NCBI RefSeq assembly: GCF_002904295.1
Contig: NZ_PPHG01000098.1
Location: 112,749 to 176,748 of the forward strand
Reading direction: 5' to 3'
Length of the DNA stretch: 64,000 nt
Origin: Amycolatopsis sp. CA-128772
GTDB lineage: Bacteria; Actinomycetota; Actinomycetes; Mycobacteriales; Pseudonocardiaceae
In this document: positions 49,827 to 58,728 of the stretch, piece after piece
How positions within the stretch are numbered: the first letter of the stretch is position 1
How the letters are laid out: each line of letters begins with the position of its first letter
Notes under the pieces: generated by a model
What the model saw: only the letters and a program-made list of their open reading frames with translations
Databases searched by the model: none
Told to the model about the DNA's origin: nothing
Translations under genes and position numbers: made by a program

Positions 49827-50540
49827 TCAGGGCTTTCCGCCGACCCCGGGGAGCACGCCCATCCTCAACCGGGCGGGGTGGACGAGGTCGCGCTCCGGGT
49901 GGATCCACCTGCGGCCGGCGGCCCAGGTCAGCGCGCCGGCGACGAACCCGTAGACCGCGACCAGGCCGTGGCCGTTTTCCTGAACGAACCACAGCGTCAG
50001 GCCGAGCGCGACGACTGCGGCCGCGGTCAGCCGTTCCTTGAGGGCACGGGTGCGCACCAGGAGCGGAGCGGCGAGGGTCGCGCCGAGGAAGTAGGTCGCG
50101 CCGGAGCTGCCCGCGAAGTTGCGGGGGTCGACCGGACCGGCCGCGAGCCCGAGCAGTGCATCGACGTGCTGCGGCAACAGGATGCCCGCCAGGAAGAGGA
50201 CGAGGGTCAGCGAACGGCCCCAGAACCATTCGGCGAGGGCGGCGACGAGCGCGAGCGTCGCGATGTTCCACGCGGCTCCGGCCACGCCGCCGTTCTGCAT
50301 GAACACCGAGGTGAGGACCCGCCACCACCCGGGCTTGGCGGGATCGCTGTCGAGGACGTCCATCGCGCCGGGCCGGCACAGCTGGAGCACCACTCCGGCG
50401 ACGGCCGGCGCGGTCAGGGCGATCGCGAGCCAGGGCAGCCGGCGCCGGGGGATCGTGTCCCGGCCGACCAGGGCCAGGCCGGCCGCGGCGATCAGGACGA
50501 GCAGCAGTGCCGTGGTCAGGTTGAAGACGATCGCATCCAT
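49827..50540 (-). CDS. Rhomboid-like integral membrane protein
   Basis: 237 residues, six to seven membrane helices. A rhomboid-type GxSG is present in FAGSSGATYFLGATL and a His-containing helix HGLVAVYGFVAGAL follows; a WNIATLALVAALAEWFWG helix corresponds to the WN/E region of rhomboid helix 2. This suggests an intramembrane serine protease or an inactive relative. It is divergent from a TetR gene with two 17-bp operator-like repeats between them. Confidence 0.65.
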   Translation of the reverse strand: MDAIVFNLTTALLLVLIAAAGLALVGRDTIPRRRLPWLAIALTAPAVAGVVLQLCRPGAMDVLDSDPAKPGWWRVLTSVFMQNGGVAGAAWNIATLALVAALAEWFWGRSLTLVLFLAGILLPQHVDALLGLAAGPVDPRNFAGSSGATYFLGATLAAPLLVRTRALKERLTAAAVVALGLTLWFVQENGHGLVAVYGFVAGALTWAAGRRWIHPERDLVHPARLRMGVLPGVGGKP

Positions 50541-50553
50541 CGTAAGCCCCAGT

Positions 50554-50570
50554 TTTGAACGGTGTTCGAA
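50554..50570. promoter_or_regulatory. Putative TetR operator 1
   Basis: TTTGAACGGTGTTCGAA, imperfect dyad sharing TGTTCGAATC with the second copy. It lies 14 bp upstream of the rhomboid-like start. Confidence 0.6.
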
Positions 50571-50605
50571 TCAGTCGACCGCAGCCTAGCGGCACCCGGG
50601 GCAGA

Positions 50606-50622
50606 TTCAAACAGTGTTCGAA
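50606..50622. promoter_or_regulatory. Putative TetR operator 2
   Basis: TTCAAACAGTGTTCGAA, near-perfect dyad (one mismatch in 8-bp arms around a central G), just upstream of the TetR start at 50641. The 52-bp spacing from copy 1 is about five helical turns. Confidence 0.65.
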
Positions 50623-50640
50623 TCGAGGTAGGCTTTCACG

Positions 50641-51267
50641 ATGAAGCTCACCACGATCCGTATCGTCGAGGCGAGCATGGCGGTGTTCCAGGAGGTCGGG
50701 TACGCGGGACTGTCGATGCGCCGGGTGGCGGACCGGCTCGGGGTGCACGCGGGGAGCCTCTACTACCACGTCCGTGACAAGAACGCGCTGCTCTGCCTGA
50801 TGGCCGACCGGGTCGCCCAGGAGGCTTACGACGACGGCACCGCGGCCCTGGAGGCGCTGCCGGAAGGAGCGGGCTGGCCGGATCGGATCGTCGCGCAGGC
50901 GGAGACGTTGCGCAGGGCACTCCTGCGCCATCCCGGCGGCGCGGTGCTGCTGACGGTCAGTCCACGCACGCTCAGTCCGGCCGCGCTGGGACTGATGGAA
51001 CGGTTGTTGCGCACGCTGAGCAGCGCTGGGGTTCCCGGCTCCCTTCGAGGTGTCGCGGCGGATGCGGTGCTGAGCCACGTCACCGGTTTCGTCCTGCAGG
51101 AGCAGGCCGAACCGGTGACGCCGGACCTGCGGTCGGTGGACGTCTCGGATCTGGCCGAGCGGTTCCCGTTGACCTTCGCCGAAGCCGGGGCGGGCGACCA
51201 GGACGAGAAGTTCCACCAAGCTGTCCGGATCCTGTGTGCGGCGTTCCGGACGACAATCGCGGACTGA
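50641..51267 (+). CDS. TetR-family transcriptional regulator (TetR_C_1-like)
   Basis: 208 residues: KLTTIRIVEASMAVFQEVGY, then MRRVADRLGVHAGSLYYHVR as the HTH; the LYYHVRDKNAL ending and the C-terminal region resemble the TetR_C_1 class. It is divergent from the rhomboid-like gene, which is its most probable target through the twin dyads. Confidence 0.9.
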   Translation: MKLTTIRIVEASMAVFQEVGYAGLSMRRVADRLGVHAGSLYYHVRDKNALLCLMADRVAQEAYDDGTAALEALPEGAGWPDRIVAQAETLRRALLRHPGGAVLLTVSPRTLSPAALGLMERLLRTLSSAGVPGSLRGVAADAVLSHVTGFVLQEQAEPVTPDLRSVDVSDLAERFPLTFAEAGAGDQDEKFHQAVRILCAAFRTTIAD

Positions 51268-51389
51268 GCGCCGAGCTGGGCAACGGGAAAATTGTCCACA
51301 AAATGGTCACTTTCTGCGGCTGCGAGAAGCGCTTTGCAAGCGGTGACGGGGAAATGCCGATCTTGCCAAGAACTCGCGTGCCCTGATCA

Positions 51390-51401
51390 ATTCACGTGAA
51401 T
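51390..51401. promoter_or_regulatory. 12-bp perfect palindrome upstream of the MFS/radical SAM operon
   Basis: ATTCACGTGAAT, in an AT-richer patch 84 bp before the MFS start. A candidate operator for the operon; no dedicated regulator is adjacent except the TetR gene at 50641. Confidence 0.45.
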
Positions 51402-51484
51402 CGTTTACCCTTCTGGCGGTCCCGGCCGTGGTGGAAGCTGCGTAGCGTCACGGGGCGGGATCCAGCGGCGGATCCGCGCGTGGG

Positions 51485-52732
51485 GTGAGCCTGGAAGGGG
51501 GACGCCCGGCCGGGGCGTTGCGGGGGATGGTGCGAGGACGAGGGTGGTGGCCGCCCGCGGTGACGGTTGCGGCCGGTGGTGCGGCGGCGGCCGCGCTGGG
51601 GAAGGTCGCTCCCGTCTCCGGCCCGGTGCGCGGTGCGTTCGGGCTGTCGGCCACCTGGCTGGGACTGGTCATTTCGATCATCACTTTCGTAGCCGCTCTG
51701 TTCGCGTTGCCCGTCGGGGAGTGGCTGCGGCGCCGGGCGGCGGGTGCCTGGGTGGCCGCCGGGCTGGCCGTGCTCGCGGTCGCCGGCGGCCTGATGGTCG
51801 CCGCGGCGCCGGCCGCCGGTGTGCTCGTCGGCCTGCGCGTCGCCGAAGGCGTGGGCTACCTGCTGGTGATGGTCGGCGGCCCGGTCGTGCTGATGTCCCA
51901 GGTGCCCGAGCGGCGCTTGGCGCCGGTGCTGGCGGTGTGGGGCGCCTGCATCCCGGCCGGGCTCGCGTTGAGCGCTTTCGCCGGCGGGGTGCTCGGCTCG
52001 GCCTGGGGGTGGCGTGGCTGGTTCCTGCTGCTGGCCGTGGTCTGCGCGGCGCTGGCGGCCGTCGCCGGAGTCACCTCGCGCGGTGACCGGACGCCGTCCT
52101 CGCCCGGCTCGCCGGGACACCGGGTGGCGGCCGGGCCGCTGCTGCTCGGGACCGGGTTCGCCTTGACCGCGCTCATCAGCGTCGCGGTGCTGTCGTTGTT
52201 GCCGCTCTACCTGGGGTCGGCGTTCGGCCTTCCGCCGGGCACGGCCGGCGCGCTCACCTCGGCCGTCGCCGTCGCGAGCGTGCCGGGCAGCCTGCTCGCC
52301 GGCGCCCTCCTGCGACGCGGCGTCTCCCCGCAGGCCCTCGGCACGGCCGCTCTGTCCTGCCCGGTGTTCGCAGGCCTCGCCTTCGGTGGGGCGTTGTCCC
52401 CGGCCGCCACCGTGGTGATGGCGGTCCTGCTGCTGTTCGCCGCGGGGATCGGGGTGGGAGCCGCGTACGGCGCCCTGCCGTCCGTGGTGGCGCGGCCGGA
52501 CGCCCTGCCCGCCGCCAACGGCGCCCTCGTCCAGCTCGGGAGCGCCGGGACGCTGCTCGCGCCGCCCCTGTTCGCCGCCGTGACCGGCCTCGCGCGCTGG
52601 GAGCGCGTCGCTTTTCTGGTGCTGCCCGCCGCCGTGGCCGGGCTGGCCCTGCTCATCCGTGCCACCGCGCGAAGTTCCCGCGACGCCGGAGATCCCGTGC
52701 CCGCGGAAACCGAGGAGAAAGGGAACCGATGA
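51485..52732 (+). CDS. MFS transporter (CynX/NimT-like)
   Basis: 415 residues, about twelve hydrophobic helices in two halves separated by a charged loop (TSRGDRTPSSPGSPGHR). The helix 2-3 loop (GEWLRRRAAGAWV) and helix 4 (RVAEGVGYLLVMVGGPVVL) fit the MFS pattern. The GTG start at 51485 lacks a strong ribosome site and the ATG at 51527 is an alternative. The stop overlaps the radical SAM start (ATGA), so transporter and enzymes are one operon; it may import the substrate or export the product. Confidence 0.82.
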   Translation: MSLEGGRPAGALRGMVRGRGWWPPAVTVAAGGAAAAALGKVAPVSGPVRGAFGLSATWLGLVISIITFVAALFALPVGEWLRRRAAGAWVAAGLAVLAVAGGLMVAAAPAAGVLVGLRVAEGVGYLLVMVGGPVVLMSQVPERRLAPVLAVWGACIPAGLALSAFAGGVLGSAWGWRGWFLLLAVVCAALAAVAGVTSRGDRTPSSPGSPGHRVAAGPLLLGTGFALTALISVAVLSLLPLYLGSAFGLPPGTAGALTSAVAVASVPGSLLAGALLRRGVSPQALGTAALSCPVFAGLAFGGALSPAATVVMAVLLLFAAGIGVGAAYGALPSVVARPDALPAANGALVQLGSAGTLLAPPLFAAVTGLARWERVAFLVLPAAVAGLALLIRATARSSRDAGDPVPAETEEKGNR

Positions 52733-54018
52733 CCCTACCCAGCCTGAAGGAGTTGTTCACGGCTCCCGGTGAAGCCCGGGCGGACCTCATCCGGCGGACC
52801 CGCTGGCGGCCCGGCCCGCTGCCGGACCGGGGGTCGAGCTTCTTCATCCACCTCAGCGAGCTGTGCCCGGTCGCCTGCAAGCACTGCATGTACTCCTCCG
52901 ACCTGGAGCGCAAGTCCGAAAAGGACTCCTTGAGCCCGGCGGAGCTGGAAGACGCGATCGCCTTCATCGACGAGACCGGCTCGGAGAAGCTCAACATCAC
53001 CGGCGGCGGCGAGCCGTTCCTCAAGCTGCCCAGCATCCTGCGGCTCCTGGAAACCGTGCGGGTGCCACGCATCGAGCTGGTCACGGCCGGGTACTGGGCG
53101 AAGACGCAGGCCGCGGCCGACCGGATGCTCGACCGCCTCGTCGGGGCACTGGCGAAGAACCCGCGGAAGCCGGAGCTCATGCTGCGGCTGAGCCTCGACC
53201 GGTACCACCTGAACGCGCCGTACCCGGTGCTGATCGAGCACTACGGCAACGTTGCCCGCGCCTGGGACCGGGGCGGCCACGACATGCTGCTCGGCTTCCG
53301 CGGCATCCAGCCGGACCTCGGGTACGTCGATCGCCTGCTCGCCGAAGAGGTCGGCGGCGAACTGACCGAGATCGACGCGTGGAACCGGCGGCTGAGGATG
53401 CCCGGCGGCCGGTCGGCGCCGCTGACGTTCAACGTGTTCCGGCTCAGCGGCAAGGCCGGCGAACTCGTCGAAGGCGCCGAACTGAGCACGCACTCGAAGA
53501 CGATCCGGGAGTACTACGGGCCGTTCGAGAAGCGCCAGGGGCAGCTGGTCCTGGCGACGGCGGTCAACGACGCGATCCGCGGCAGCTACACCGACACCGG
53601 CGGGCTGGCGATCACCATGAACAGCGACGGCAGCTTCTGGATCTTCTGCGGCACCGCCCCGGACCGGCGGCTCATGCTCGGCGAGACGGATTTCGCGGGC
53701 GCCATCGAACACTTCTTCGCCGACCCGGTCACGCGCCTGCTGGTCGACGACGGCGTGTGGGCGCTCGCGGACGTCGTGGCCGAGCTCGACCCGCTCTGCT
53801 GCACCGCCGCGGTGGCCAAGAACGACGTCGCCTCGCTGGTGGAAGACCTGCTGGCCGACCCGGCGGTCCGGCTCGCCGTGACACTCGTCGCGCTGCACCG
53901 GCTGCTGGGCGAGGACCGGCTGAGTGTCGACGGTCTTCCGGCCGGGCACGAGATCCTGTTGCCGGAGCCGGACCTCGTCCGGTCGTGCCGCGGCGCGATC
54001 GCGGGGGAGGGGGCGTGA
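52729..54018 (+). CDS. Radical SAM enzyme of unknown specificity
   Basis: 429 residues. The [4Fe-4S]-SAM motif CPVACKHC (CxxxCxxC) lies near residue 46 in an LSELCPVACKHCMYSSD context, and the SAM GGE-type motif is NITGGGEPFLKL. A distal region has further cysteines (WIFCGTAP, LDPLCCTAA) that might hold an auxiliary cluster, but no clean SPASM motif is seen. It is flanked by coupled transporter and PRTase genes. I do not recognise the subfamily. Confidence 0.85.
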   Translation: MTLPSLKELFTAPGEARADLIRRTRWRPGPLPDRGSSFFIHLSELCPVACKHCMYSSDLERKSEKDSLSPAELEDAIAFIDETGSEKLNITGGGEPFLKLPSILRLLETVRVPRIELVTAGYWAKTQAAADRMLDRLVGALAKNPRKPELMLRLSLDRYHLNAPYPVLIEHYGNVARAWDRGGHDMLLGFRGIQPDLGYVDRLLAEEVGGELTEIDAWNRRLRMPGGRSAPLTFNVFRLSGKAGELVEGAELSTHSKTIREYYGPFEKRQGQLVLATAVNDAIRGSYTDTGGLAITMNSDGSFWIFCGTAPDRRLMLGETDFAGAIEHFFADPVTRLLVDDGVWALADVVAELDPLCCTAAVAKNDVASLVEDLLADPAVRLAVTLVALHRLLGEDRLSVDGLPAGHEILLPEPDLVRSCRGAIAGEGA

Positions 54019-54629
54019 GGGCCGAGGTCGTCGAGCTCCCCGACAGCGAGGGCCTGTACGCGGCGATCACCGTGGCGGACGTCCCGAAAGATCTGCTGCG
54101 CAAGCGGATCGGCCGGCTGGGCCGCGGACTGGCTCGCGCGGTCCGTGACGCGGGAAGGCCCGGCGAGCGCGTGCTCTGCGTCGTCGTGCTGCGGGGCGGG
54201 GCGCTGCTGTACCCGGCGTTCGCCGACGAATTCGGCGACGCCGCGTTCTGCATGCTGGGGCTGCGCCGCGTCGGCGGCGACGTGGTCACCGAGTACCGCA
54301 CCGAGGTTCCGGGGGGTACCTACGACCGCGTCGTGTACCTCGACTGCGTGGCCGCGACCGGGCGCACGATCTTCGCGGCGCGCCGGGCGATCGCGCCGAT
54401 CTGCCACGCCGCCGAAGAGGTCGTGGCCGTGGTCTGCGCGGCCACGACCGCGACGCGGGCGCTGCGCGCGGCGGAGCTGGCGGTGATCGGCTTCAGCCTC
54501 GACGAGGCGGAGACCAGCGGGGTCGTCGCGCCCGACTTCGGGCGGCTCGACGCGGGCGAAGTGTTCGCGGACGGCAGCACCGGTTCCGAGCCACCGGTGG
54601 ACGTCGCGGCCCGGCGGCCGCATGGGTGA
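54015..54629 (+). CDS. Uracil-phosphoribosyltransferase-like protein
   Basis: 204 residues from a GTG overlapping the radical SAM stop. A PRTase type I fold similar to Upp: VVLRGGALLYPAFADEFG, VTEYRTEVPGGTYDRVVYLD, and the PRPP loop LDCVAATGRTIFAA. In uracil PRTase this loop reads DPMLATGG; the change to DCVAATGR suggests a different base or altered role. Next to a cytosine-deaminase-like gene it would be expected to act on a pyrimidine-like base. Confidence 0.78.
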   Translation: MRAEVVELPDSEGLYAAITVADVPKDLLRKRIGRLGRGLARAVRDAGRPGERVLCVVVLRGGALLYPAFADEFGDAAFCMLGLRRVGGDVVTEYRTEVPGGTYDRVVYLDCVAATGRTIFAARRAIAPICHAAEEVVAVVCAATTATRALRAAELAVIGFSLDEAETSGVVAPDFGRLDAGEVFADGSTGSEPPVDVAARRPHG

Positions 54630-55845
54630 GACGCCGTCGCTGGTGCTCGGCGGCGTGACCTTGCCGGACGGCCGCCTGGCCGACGTGGCCGTCAGCGGCG
54701 ACCGGATCAGCGCGGTCACCGAGCCGGCGGATCCGGCGGCCACGGGAACCGGGGCCCGGGTCGAGCTGCGCGGTCACCTGCTGCTCCCGGCCCCGGCCGA
54801 GCCGCACGCCCACCTCGACAAGGTGCTCACCGCGGACCTGATCGAAAACGCCACCGGCGACCTCGAAGGCGCCGTCGAAGCCTGGTACCGCTTCCGGGCC
54901 ACGGCGCCGCACCGGGACATCGCGGACCGGGCGCTCCAGGCCTGCCTGAGGATGCTCGGGCACGGGTGCACCGCCGTGCGCACCCACCTGGACGTCGGCA
55001 CCCGGACCGGCCTGCGGTTCCTCGACGCGGTGGTGGAAGCCCGGGAAGAGCTGCGCGGGCGGCTGAACCTCGAGATTGCCGCGTTCGTCGACGTGCCCTC
55101 CTCGGGGCCTGCGGGCGCGGAAAACCTGGCGGTGCTGGCCGAGGCGATGGCGCGCGGTGCCGACGTCGTCGGCGGGGCACCTTACCGGGATCCCGACCCG
55201 GTGGCGTGCCAGGAAGAGCTGCTCGCCGTCGCGGCGCGGCACGGTGTGCCGGTGGATCTGCACACCGACGAGACGCTCGACGAGTCCGTCTCGTGCCTCG
55301 GGGAGCTGGCCGCCCAGGTCACCCGATCGGCATTCCCGTACCGGGTGACCGCGAGCCACTGCGTCAGCCTCGGCGTGCAGACGCCCCGCCGGGTGCGGCG
55401 GATCGGCGCCGGGCTGGCGGCGGCGGGGATCGGCGTGGTCTGCTGCCCCGCGACGAACCTCTACCTGCAGGGCCGGGACCACCCGGTCGCGACGCCGCGC
55501 GGCCTGACCGCGCTGGCGCCGCTGGCGGCGGCCGGGGTGACCGTCGCGGGTGGCGGGGACAACATCCAGGACCCGTTCAACCCGCTGGGCCGCGGCGACC
55601 CGCTGGACACCGCCGTGCTGCTGGTGCTCGCGGGACACCTGCCGGTCGAAGCGGCGTACGCGGCAGTCAGCGAGAAGGCCCGCTGGGTCATGGGCTTGCC
55701 CGAAGTCCGGATAGCGCCGGGCTTCCCCGCCGAACTGCTGGCCGTCCCGGCGCGGGATGTGCGCGGTGCGGTCGCCGATCGCGACCCGCGGCGCATCGTC
55801 GTCCACCGCGGACGAATCGTGGCCGGGAACGTCGGCCGGGCCTGA
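54622..55845 (+). CDS. Cytosine-deaminase-like amidohydrolase
   Basis: 407 residues, overlapping the PRTase gene by 8 bp. Amidohydrolase/CodA features: PAEPHAHLDKVLTADL (HxH), VDLHTDETLDE, VTASHCVSLG and GGDNIQDPFNPLG, the latter nearly the signature of cytosine and isoguanine deaminases (SDNVRDPFxPxG), with Gly for Ser. It probably deaminates or hydrolyses a cyclic N-heterocycle. Together with the PRTase it forms a base-deamination/ribosylation pair. Confidence 0.83.
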   Translation: MGETPSLVLGGVTLPDGRLADVAVSGDRISAVTEPADPAATGTGARVELRGHLLLPAPAEPHAHLDKVLTADLIENATGDLEGAVEAWYRFRATAPHRDIADRALQACLRMLGHGCTAVRTHLDVGTRTGLRFLDAVVEAREELRGRLNLEIAAFVDVPSSGPAGAENLAVLAEAMARGADVVGGAPYRDPDPVACQEELLAVAARHGVPVDLHTDETLDESVSCLGELAAQVTRSAFPYRVTASHCVSLGVQTPRRVRRIGAGLAAAGIGVVCCPATNLYLQGRDHPVATPRGLTALAPLAAAGVTVAGGGDNIQDPFNPLGRGDPLDTAVLLVLAGHLPVEAAYAAVSEKARWVMGLPEVRIAPGFPAELLAVPARDVRGAVADRDPRRIVVHRGRIVAGNVGRA

Positions 55846-55860
55846 ACCGGTGGCCGGGTG

Positions 55861-56670
55861 TCACCCGGCGGCGATCCGGCGCAGCCACGCGGCCGTTGCG
55901 GCGGTCCTCGCCAGCACGAGCGGCGGCCGCCGATCCACGGCCGCCGGGAATCCGGGCCCGTCCGCGGTGGCTGCGTACCCGCCGGTCTCCTGGTGCAGCA
56001 GGACGCCGGCGGCGTGGTCCCAGACGTTCGTCCAGCCGAACACCGCCGCGTCGCGCCGTCCGAGCGCCAGTTCGAGGTACACCACGCCGACTCCGCTGCA
56101 CGGCACCAGGCTCAGGCCGGCCCCGGCAAGCCGCGCTACCGCGGCATCGTCCTCGGCGGTCCGGTACGCCGGATCGGTGACCACGACCCGGCGCGGAACC
56201 CGATCACCGCCCGGCACCCGCAGCGTGCGGCCGCCGGCCACGGCGCCGGCGCCGGCACGGGCCATCGCGCTCAGGCCCAGCGCGGGTGCGCACAGCCACG
56301 CGCCGAGCACGCTTCCGCTCAGGGCCAGCGCCACCATGACGCAGAACCGCTCGTTCCCGCGCACGAAGTTCGCCGTCCCGTCCAGCGGGTCGGCAATCCA
56401 CACGGGACGCTCACCGCGCAGCAGCTCCAGCTGCCCGCGGTCTGCGGCGACGCCCTCTTCCCCCACGAAGACCGACCCCGCGACCATGCCGCAGAGCTCT
56501 TCGGCCAGCCGCCGCTCCGCTGCCACATCCGCGGCCGTGACGAAATCACCGGCGGCCTTCTCCCAGACGTCAGCCGCCCGCAACCGCCGGAACCGGCTCA
56601 GCACCTCCTGCCGCGCGACCTCGGCGACGACCGCCGCGACCGCACCGAACCGAACCGGCACGCCCACCAC
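55861..56670 (-). CDS. Inositol-monophosphatase-family phosphatase
   Basis: 269 residues with all Mg-dependent motifs: DFVTAADVAAE, VFVGEEG, IADPLDGTANFVRG and NVWDHAAGVLL. Members hydrolyse inositol phosphate, histidinol phosphate, PAP or nucleotide-like phosphates. It converges with the deaminase gene, with 15 bp between stops, and is not in the same transcript, but nucleoside pathways often include an IMPase-type phosphatase. Confidence 0.88.
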   Translation of the reverse strand: MVGVPVRFGAVAAVVAEVARQEVLSRFRRLRAADVWEKAAGDFVTAADVAAERRLAEELCGMVAGSVFVGEEGVAADRGQLELLRGERPVWIADPLDGTANFVRGNERFCVMVALALSGSVLGAWLCAPALGLSAMARAGAGAVAGGRTLRVPGGDRVPRRVVVTDPAYRTAEDDAAVARLAGAGLSLVPCSGVGVVYLELALGRRDAAVFGWTNVWDHAAGVLLHQETGGYAATADGPGFPAAVDRRPPLVLARTAATAAWLRRIAAG

Positions 56671-56836
56671 GCCAGCCTAGTCCGGCGGAACCCGGAGCAG
56701 GGAGAGAGCGGGTTTGACCAGCTCATCCGCCGGCGGGCTGCCCGGATGCCCGGTCAGTCGGAAATGCCCGCGAGCGCGGATCGCCCGCCGGTGGTGGATG
56801 AGCCGGCCGCGCCGCCGAGGCCCGTCATGCGACTTG

Positions 56837-57952
56837 TCATTCCTGTACCTCACTGAGTGCTTTCGCGAACTCCTCCGCGGACGCCGGGGACTCCTCCTCC
56901 AGGATCCGGTCGATCAAGTCGGCCAGCGGGCGCGGCACCGAGGGTTCGCGTGCCCGGATCGGGACCGGGTTTTCGCGGAGCACGACCGCGACCGGGTCGG
57001 CACCCGGTGGGAAGTCACGGGGCGCCCGGCCCGTCACCATCCAATACAGCGTCGCCGCCGCGGCCCAGACGTCCACCCACGGCGGCGCGTACCGGTAGTT
57101 CAGCACCTGGGCGCGCGGGAGGAACTCCAGGCTGCCGCCCAGCTCGCCGGTGCGGGTGTGGCCGGAATGCCCCGCCAGGTCGAACGCCTTGGCCAGCCCG
57201 AAATCCGCGAGTCGCGCGGTGCTGCCGTCGAGCAGGACGTTCTGCGGCTTCACGTCCCGGTGCACGAGCCCGCGCGCGGTCGTCGTCGTGCGGTCGGCCA
57301 GACGGACCTCCGGCAGCTCCGCGCCGTGGGCGTATGCGAGCCCGGCGAGGATCCCGAGGGTGATCGGTACGGCTTCGCCGGCGGTCAGCTTGCCCAGGCG
57401 GTCGACGCTGCCACCGGGGCAGTACGTGCTCACCAGGAACGGCACCGGTTCGTCGCCGACATCTCGGAACTCCACGATGTTCGGATGCCGCAGCGCGCGG
57501 ACGTTCGCGATCTCGCGCAGGAACAGCTCGGCTGTGTCCGGCCGGATGTCGTGCAGGACCTTGAGCGCGACCTGCTCGCCGGTCGTGGTGTCCCGCGCCA
57601 GGAAGACCGTCCCCTGAGCGCCGCGGCCCAGTTCGTATCCGAGTGCGTAGCCGGGGAACTCGGCCGGCGACACGGTGATCCGAAAGGTCGTCGAGCCGAT
57701 GCGGACCTCGTCCCCGTCGGCCAGCTCGCAGCCTTCCACCTCGACACCGTTGACACGGGTTCCGTTGCGGCTGTCCAAATCCCGCACTCCGACGTGTGGA
57801 GGATCGATCGTGAACCGGCAGTGCACGCGCGACACCTCCAGGTCGCGCACGCGCAGCCCGCACTCCGCACCGCGACCGGCCACAACGGACCGGGTGTCCG
57901 TGAAGACGTGACTCCCGGTGTCATCGACAGTGATGCGGACTGCCCAGCGCAT
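56837..57952 (-). CDS. FHA-Ser/Thr protein kinase
   Basis: 371 residues starting MRWAVRITVD at 57952. Residues ~1-95 are an FHA domain (VVAGRGAECGLRVRDLEVSR, VHCRF, DSRNGTRVNGVEV). The kinase domain (~105-370) has GRGAQG, VALK, HRDVKPQN, DFGLAKAF, then GSLEFLPRAQ for the usual APE region. There is no membrane helix. It starts 1 bp after the stop of the DUF7019-like gene, so both are one operon. Confidence 0.88.
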   Translation of the reverse strand: MRWAVRITVDDTGSHVFTDTRSVVAGRGAECGLRVRDLEVSRVHCRFTIDPPHVGVRDLDSRNGTRVNGVEVEGCELADGDEVRIGSTTFRITVSPAEFPGYALGYELGRGAQGTVFLARDTTTGEQVALKVLHDIRPDTAELFLREIANVRALRHPNIVEFRDVGDEPVPFLVSTYCPGGSVDRLGKLTAGEAVPITLGILAGLAYAHGAELPEVRLADRTTTTARGLVHRDVKPQNVLLDGSTARLADFGLAKAFDLAGHSGHTRTGELGGSLEFLPRAQVLNYRYAPPWVDVWAAAATLYWMVTGRAPRDFPPGADPVAVVLRENPVPIRAREPSVPRPLADLIDRILEEESPASAEEFAKALSEVQE

Positions 57953-57953
57953 G

Positions 57954-58595
57954 TCAGTCGACGAGCGCGACGTAGAGCGGGGAACCCAGGAGCACGGTTT
58001 CGCCGTCCGCGGTCTTCCCGTGCAGCAGCCGTTTCGCGATGAATTCCATGTTCTGCGCGGGCCCGCGCAGGCCGGAGGTGGCTCGGCGAACATCCTGGCA
58101 CGCCTCGGCATCGCCGTCGCCTTCGGTGACCGCGGCGGCTATCCCGGGGGCCTTGACGATCCCGTCGAGCAGGGAGGGCAGCAGCGACCGGCTCAGGGGC
58201 GGGTCGAGTTCGCCGCTGGGCGGAGCGCCGAAGACGTGGCGGCGAGAGCCGCCGAGCCCGAGCACCGTCCGTTCGCTGCGGCCGCCGAAGTACACGAGCG
58301 ACAGCCCGTCCGCACCGACGAGTGGTCCCCAGCGCAGCGGCAGCAGGCCCCAGAAGAACTGGCCGGGCTCGTCGACCGAGCCCAGGTCGCCGAAGTCGGT
58401 CAGGTACCGGACGACTCGCTCGAGCCGTTCGGTCCGGTCCGCGCCGACGGCGGCCTCCACGCCGCGCTTGCCCTTGAGCACCTTGAGGTCGACGCTCACC
58501 TCCGCGGTGCGCTTGCGGGTCGCGCCGGGATCGATCTGCTGCAGCAGCATGTCGACCTTGCTGTCGCTGATGTAGACGAAGTACCGGAACGACAT
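57954..58595 (-). CDS. DUF7019-like protein
   Basis: 213 residues, ATG 58595 preceded by GGGGGAGG. The start MSFRYFVYISDSKVDMLLQQ matches a family found in actinobacteria and annotated, as I recall, as DUF7019. It is a soluble alpha-beta protein without recognised catalytic residues (FFWGLLPLRWGPLVGADGLS, LVYFGG). Coupling to an FHA kinase suggests a kinase substrate or sensor role. Confidence 0.6.
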   Translation of the reverse strand: MSFRYFVYISDSKVDMLLQQIDPGATRKRTAEVSVDLKVLKGKRGVEAAVGADRTERLERVVRYLTDFGDLGSVDEPGQFFWGLLPLRWGPLVGADGLSLVYFGGRSERTVLGLGGSRRHVFGAPPSGELDPPLSRSLLPSLLDGIVKAPGIAAAVTEGDGDAEACQDVRRATSGLRGPAQNMEFIAKRLLHGKTADGETVLLGSPLYVALVD

Positions 58596-58728
58596 CCGCC
58601 TCCCCCTCGTGGCCTGCGGTGATTCTCCCACGACCGCACCGATCTTTCACCCGCCTGGCTCCTGCGCTGCGTCCACTCGGTCGGGTAATCGTTGATCCGT
58701 GGCGTGAGGACCGGGGAGGGAGGCCGCC

